DNA of 64,000 nt from Leptotrichia sp. oral taxon 221 (GTDB lineage Bacteria; Fusobacteriota; Fusobacteriia; Fusobacteriales; Leptotrichiaceae). Below, in pieces: positions 62,905 through 64,000 of the stretch. Positions within the stretch are counted from its first letter, which is position 1. The number at the start of each line of letters is the position of its first letter. The position numbers and the translations under genes were made by a program. Below the pieces are notes generated by a model, which ran no database searches, was not told where the DNA came from, and saw only the letters and a list, made by a program, of their open reading frames with translations. The stretch is from positions 1,550,001-1,614,000 of the forward strand of contig NZ_CP072378.1 in the NCBI RefSeq assembly GCF_018128245.1. Reading direction: 5' to 3'.

Positions 62905-64000
62905 TTATTCGCTTTCAACATATTTTGTTATTATTTCTTTTGCTTTTTCAGCTATTTCTTCATATGAACCTTCTGGTTTGATTATATCTAGGACTGCTAC
63001 TTTTATTTTTTTAGGTTTAGGAAATTTCATATATCTTGAATATGCTTCAAATCCTCCTTTTATTCCTAAACATTGTACATCTATCCCTAATTCTTTAGAA
63101 ATAATTGCGAATACTTTTTTAAATTCAGCAACTTTTCCATCTTTTGTTCTTGCACCTTCTGGGAAAATTAACACATTTTTTCCACTTTTTAAATATCCTA
63201 CAATTTCCTCTACACTTTTTCTGATGTTTTTATTTATATCAATCAAAATTACATTTCCATTACTTACTAATAATTTTAGAGGAAATTTTTTGAAATACCA
63301 GTCTATTGCTAAAAATATTGTGTTATAAAGGATTGATTTTGGTAGCAAACTTCCTAAAATTAATGGATCAATGAAACTTTGGTGGTTTGAAACATAAATT
63401 TTTGGTTTAGGATCTAATTTTTCTCTTCCATTTCTTTGGATTCTAAAATATACTTTTATTATTACATCTAAAAATACTTTTAAAAATTTTGTAATCCAAC
63501 GATTTTTGTCATCTTTTATGGGTTTGGCTTCTTCGATTATTTGTTTCCAATTTATTTCATTATTTTCAATTTTCACTGCTTTTTCATTAATATATTCTGA
63601 TAAAAGTTTTAAATTAGGCATTTCAGCGAATTTTTCTTCATCTAATTGCAATCCAAAATTATTTTCGATATAGGCAAAAAATTCAACTATATCTAGTGAA
63701 TCCATACCAATTTCTAATTCTAGATTTTCTTCTGGTTGAGGTTCAATTCCTTTCGCTTTTTTCACATATTCTTTTAAAATTTTATATACTTCATTGTCTG
63801 GTTCTGTTACTTTTGCTTTTTTTACAACATTTTGTTCGTATAAATTTGGAAGCATGAATCTTCGTAATTTACCGACTCTTGTTTTTGGTAATTCTTCTTC
63901 AAAAACTTTATAATCTAACACTTTTTCATAATTGTGAGCAGATAAATTATAATCTTCAACTATATTTTTTATATAAGTTTTTACGTTATTGATATTTCTT
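62905..64000 (-). CDS. Acyl-ligase C terminus / acyl carrier / PlsC acyltransferase fusion (5' end beyond window)
   Basis: The frame is open to the window edge, so the N terminus is missing; the GTG at 63921 is internal. In order: the end of an AMP-forming acyl-ligase domain (FEEELPKTRVGKLRRFML), an acyl carrier domain with the phosphopantetheine serine in LEIGMDSLDIVEFF, and a PlsC domain with YVSNHQSFIDPLIL (HxxxxD) and VLIFPEGARTKDG. This would activate a fatty acid, hold it on the carrier and pass it to a lysophospholipid or glycerol phosphate, like Aas but with its own carrier. The membrane is the likely site. Confidence 0.88.
   Translation of the reverse strand, partial: RNINNVKTYIKNIVEDYNLSAHNYEKVLDYKVFEEELPKTRVGKLRRFMLPNLYEQNVVKKAKVTEPDNEVYKILKEYVKKAKGIEPQPEENLELEIGMDSLDIVEFFAYIENNFGLQLDEEKFAEMPNLKLLSEYINEKAVKIENNEINWKQIIEEAKPIKDDKNRWITKFLKVFLDVIIKVYFRIQRNGREKLDPKPKIYVSNHQSFIDPLILGSLLPKSILYNTIFLAIDWYFKKFPLKLLVSNGNVILIDINKNIRKSVEEIVGYLKSGKNVLIFPEGARTKDGKVAEFKKVFAIISKELGIDVQCLGIKGGFEAYSRYMKFPKPKKIKVAVLDIIKPEGSYEEIAEKAKEIITKYVESE

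Overview
This window is a very AT-rich bacterial chromosome segment. It combines the gene order hrcA-grpE-dnaK with features of a double-membrane cell: a secretin, a heptose-7-phosphate kinase, and signal-peptide-bearing proteins. That combination, with Gram-positive-like heat-shock control (CIRCE), strong Shine-Dalgarno sites and near-consensus TTGACA/TATAAT promoters, points to Fusobacteriota, most likely Leptotrichia or a close relative. This assignment is inference; no rRNA is present to confirm it.

Layout. 1-7.4 kb: an SNF2 helicase cut by the window start, a GNAT acetyltransferase overlapping lepB, rplS, dnaJ and a mazEF toxin-antitoxin pair. 7.7-11.4 kb: the dnaK, grpE, hrcA operon behind a CIRCE operator. 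mazEF, with its own palindromic operator and terminator, sits between dnaK and dnaJ. 11.6-18 kb: gpmI, nagB-nagA, a Crp/Fnr regulator with a perfect palindrome in its leader, msrB, an unassigned structured RNA and a YoaK-type membrane protein. 18-20.2 kb: a HAD phosphatase, a membrane protein and a Met-fMet-Leu tRNA operon. 21-23.7 kb: a D-Ala-D-Ala carboxypeptidase, murI and ruvA. 23.8-31 kb: an orphan acyl-CoA dehydrogenase, pepF, YlmH, small hypothetical proteins, a secreted repeat protein, then rplM-rpsI.

31.3-37.3 kb is a complete pyruvate dehydrogenase operon (pdhA-pdhB-pdhC-lpdA-lplA). Its E2 has two subunit-binding domains but no lipoyl domain; the only lipoyl domain visible is fused to E3, and the lipoate ligase that could load it is the last gene. 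bioY lies divergently with an operator-like palindrome over its promoter. 38.4-44 kb carries mobile RNA-linked DNA: a solitary intact TnpB with its presumed omega-RNA end, two orphan copies of that end, and a group I intron that splits a DUF2278 gene between a 57-nt first exon and the rest. rpsP, folC and era lie among these.

45-49 kb is a decay zone: a phnA/yjdM-like gene with an in-frame stop, two ISL3-family remnants, an mgtE fragment and an unrecognised gene. 49-55 kb holds a GH10-like secreted protein, an endonuclease/phosphatase-fold protein, an O-methyltransferase, a GspF/PilC protein, a frameshifted ROK sugar kinase and a heptose-phosphate kinase. 55-61 kb is a type IV pilus/type II secretion-like operon, read from major pilin through prepilin peptidase, three pilin-like proteins and PilM/N- and PilO-like proteins to the secretin; no ATPase is present here. 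61.4-62.8 kb is a 14-gene tRNA operon containing a tandem duplication of a six-tRNA block. The window ends inside an acyl-ligase/ACP/acyltransferase fusion gene.
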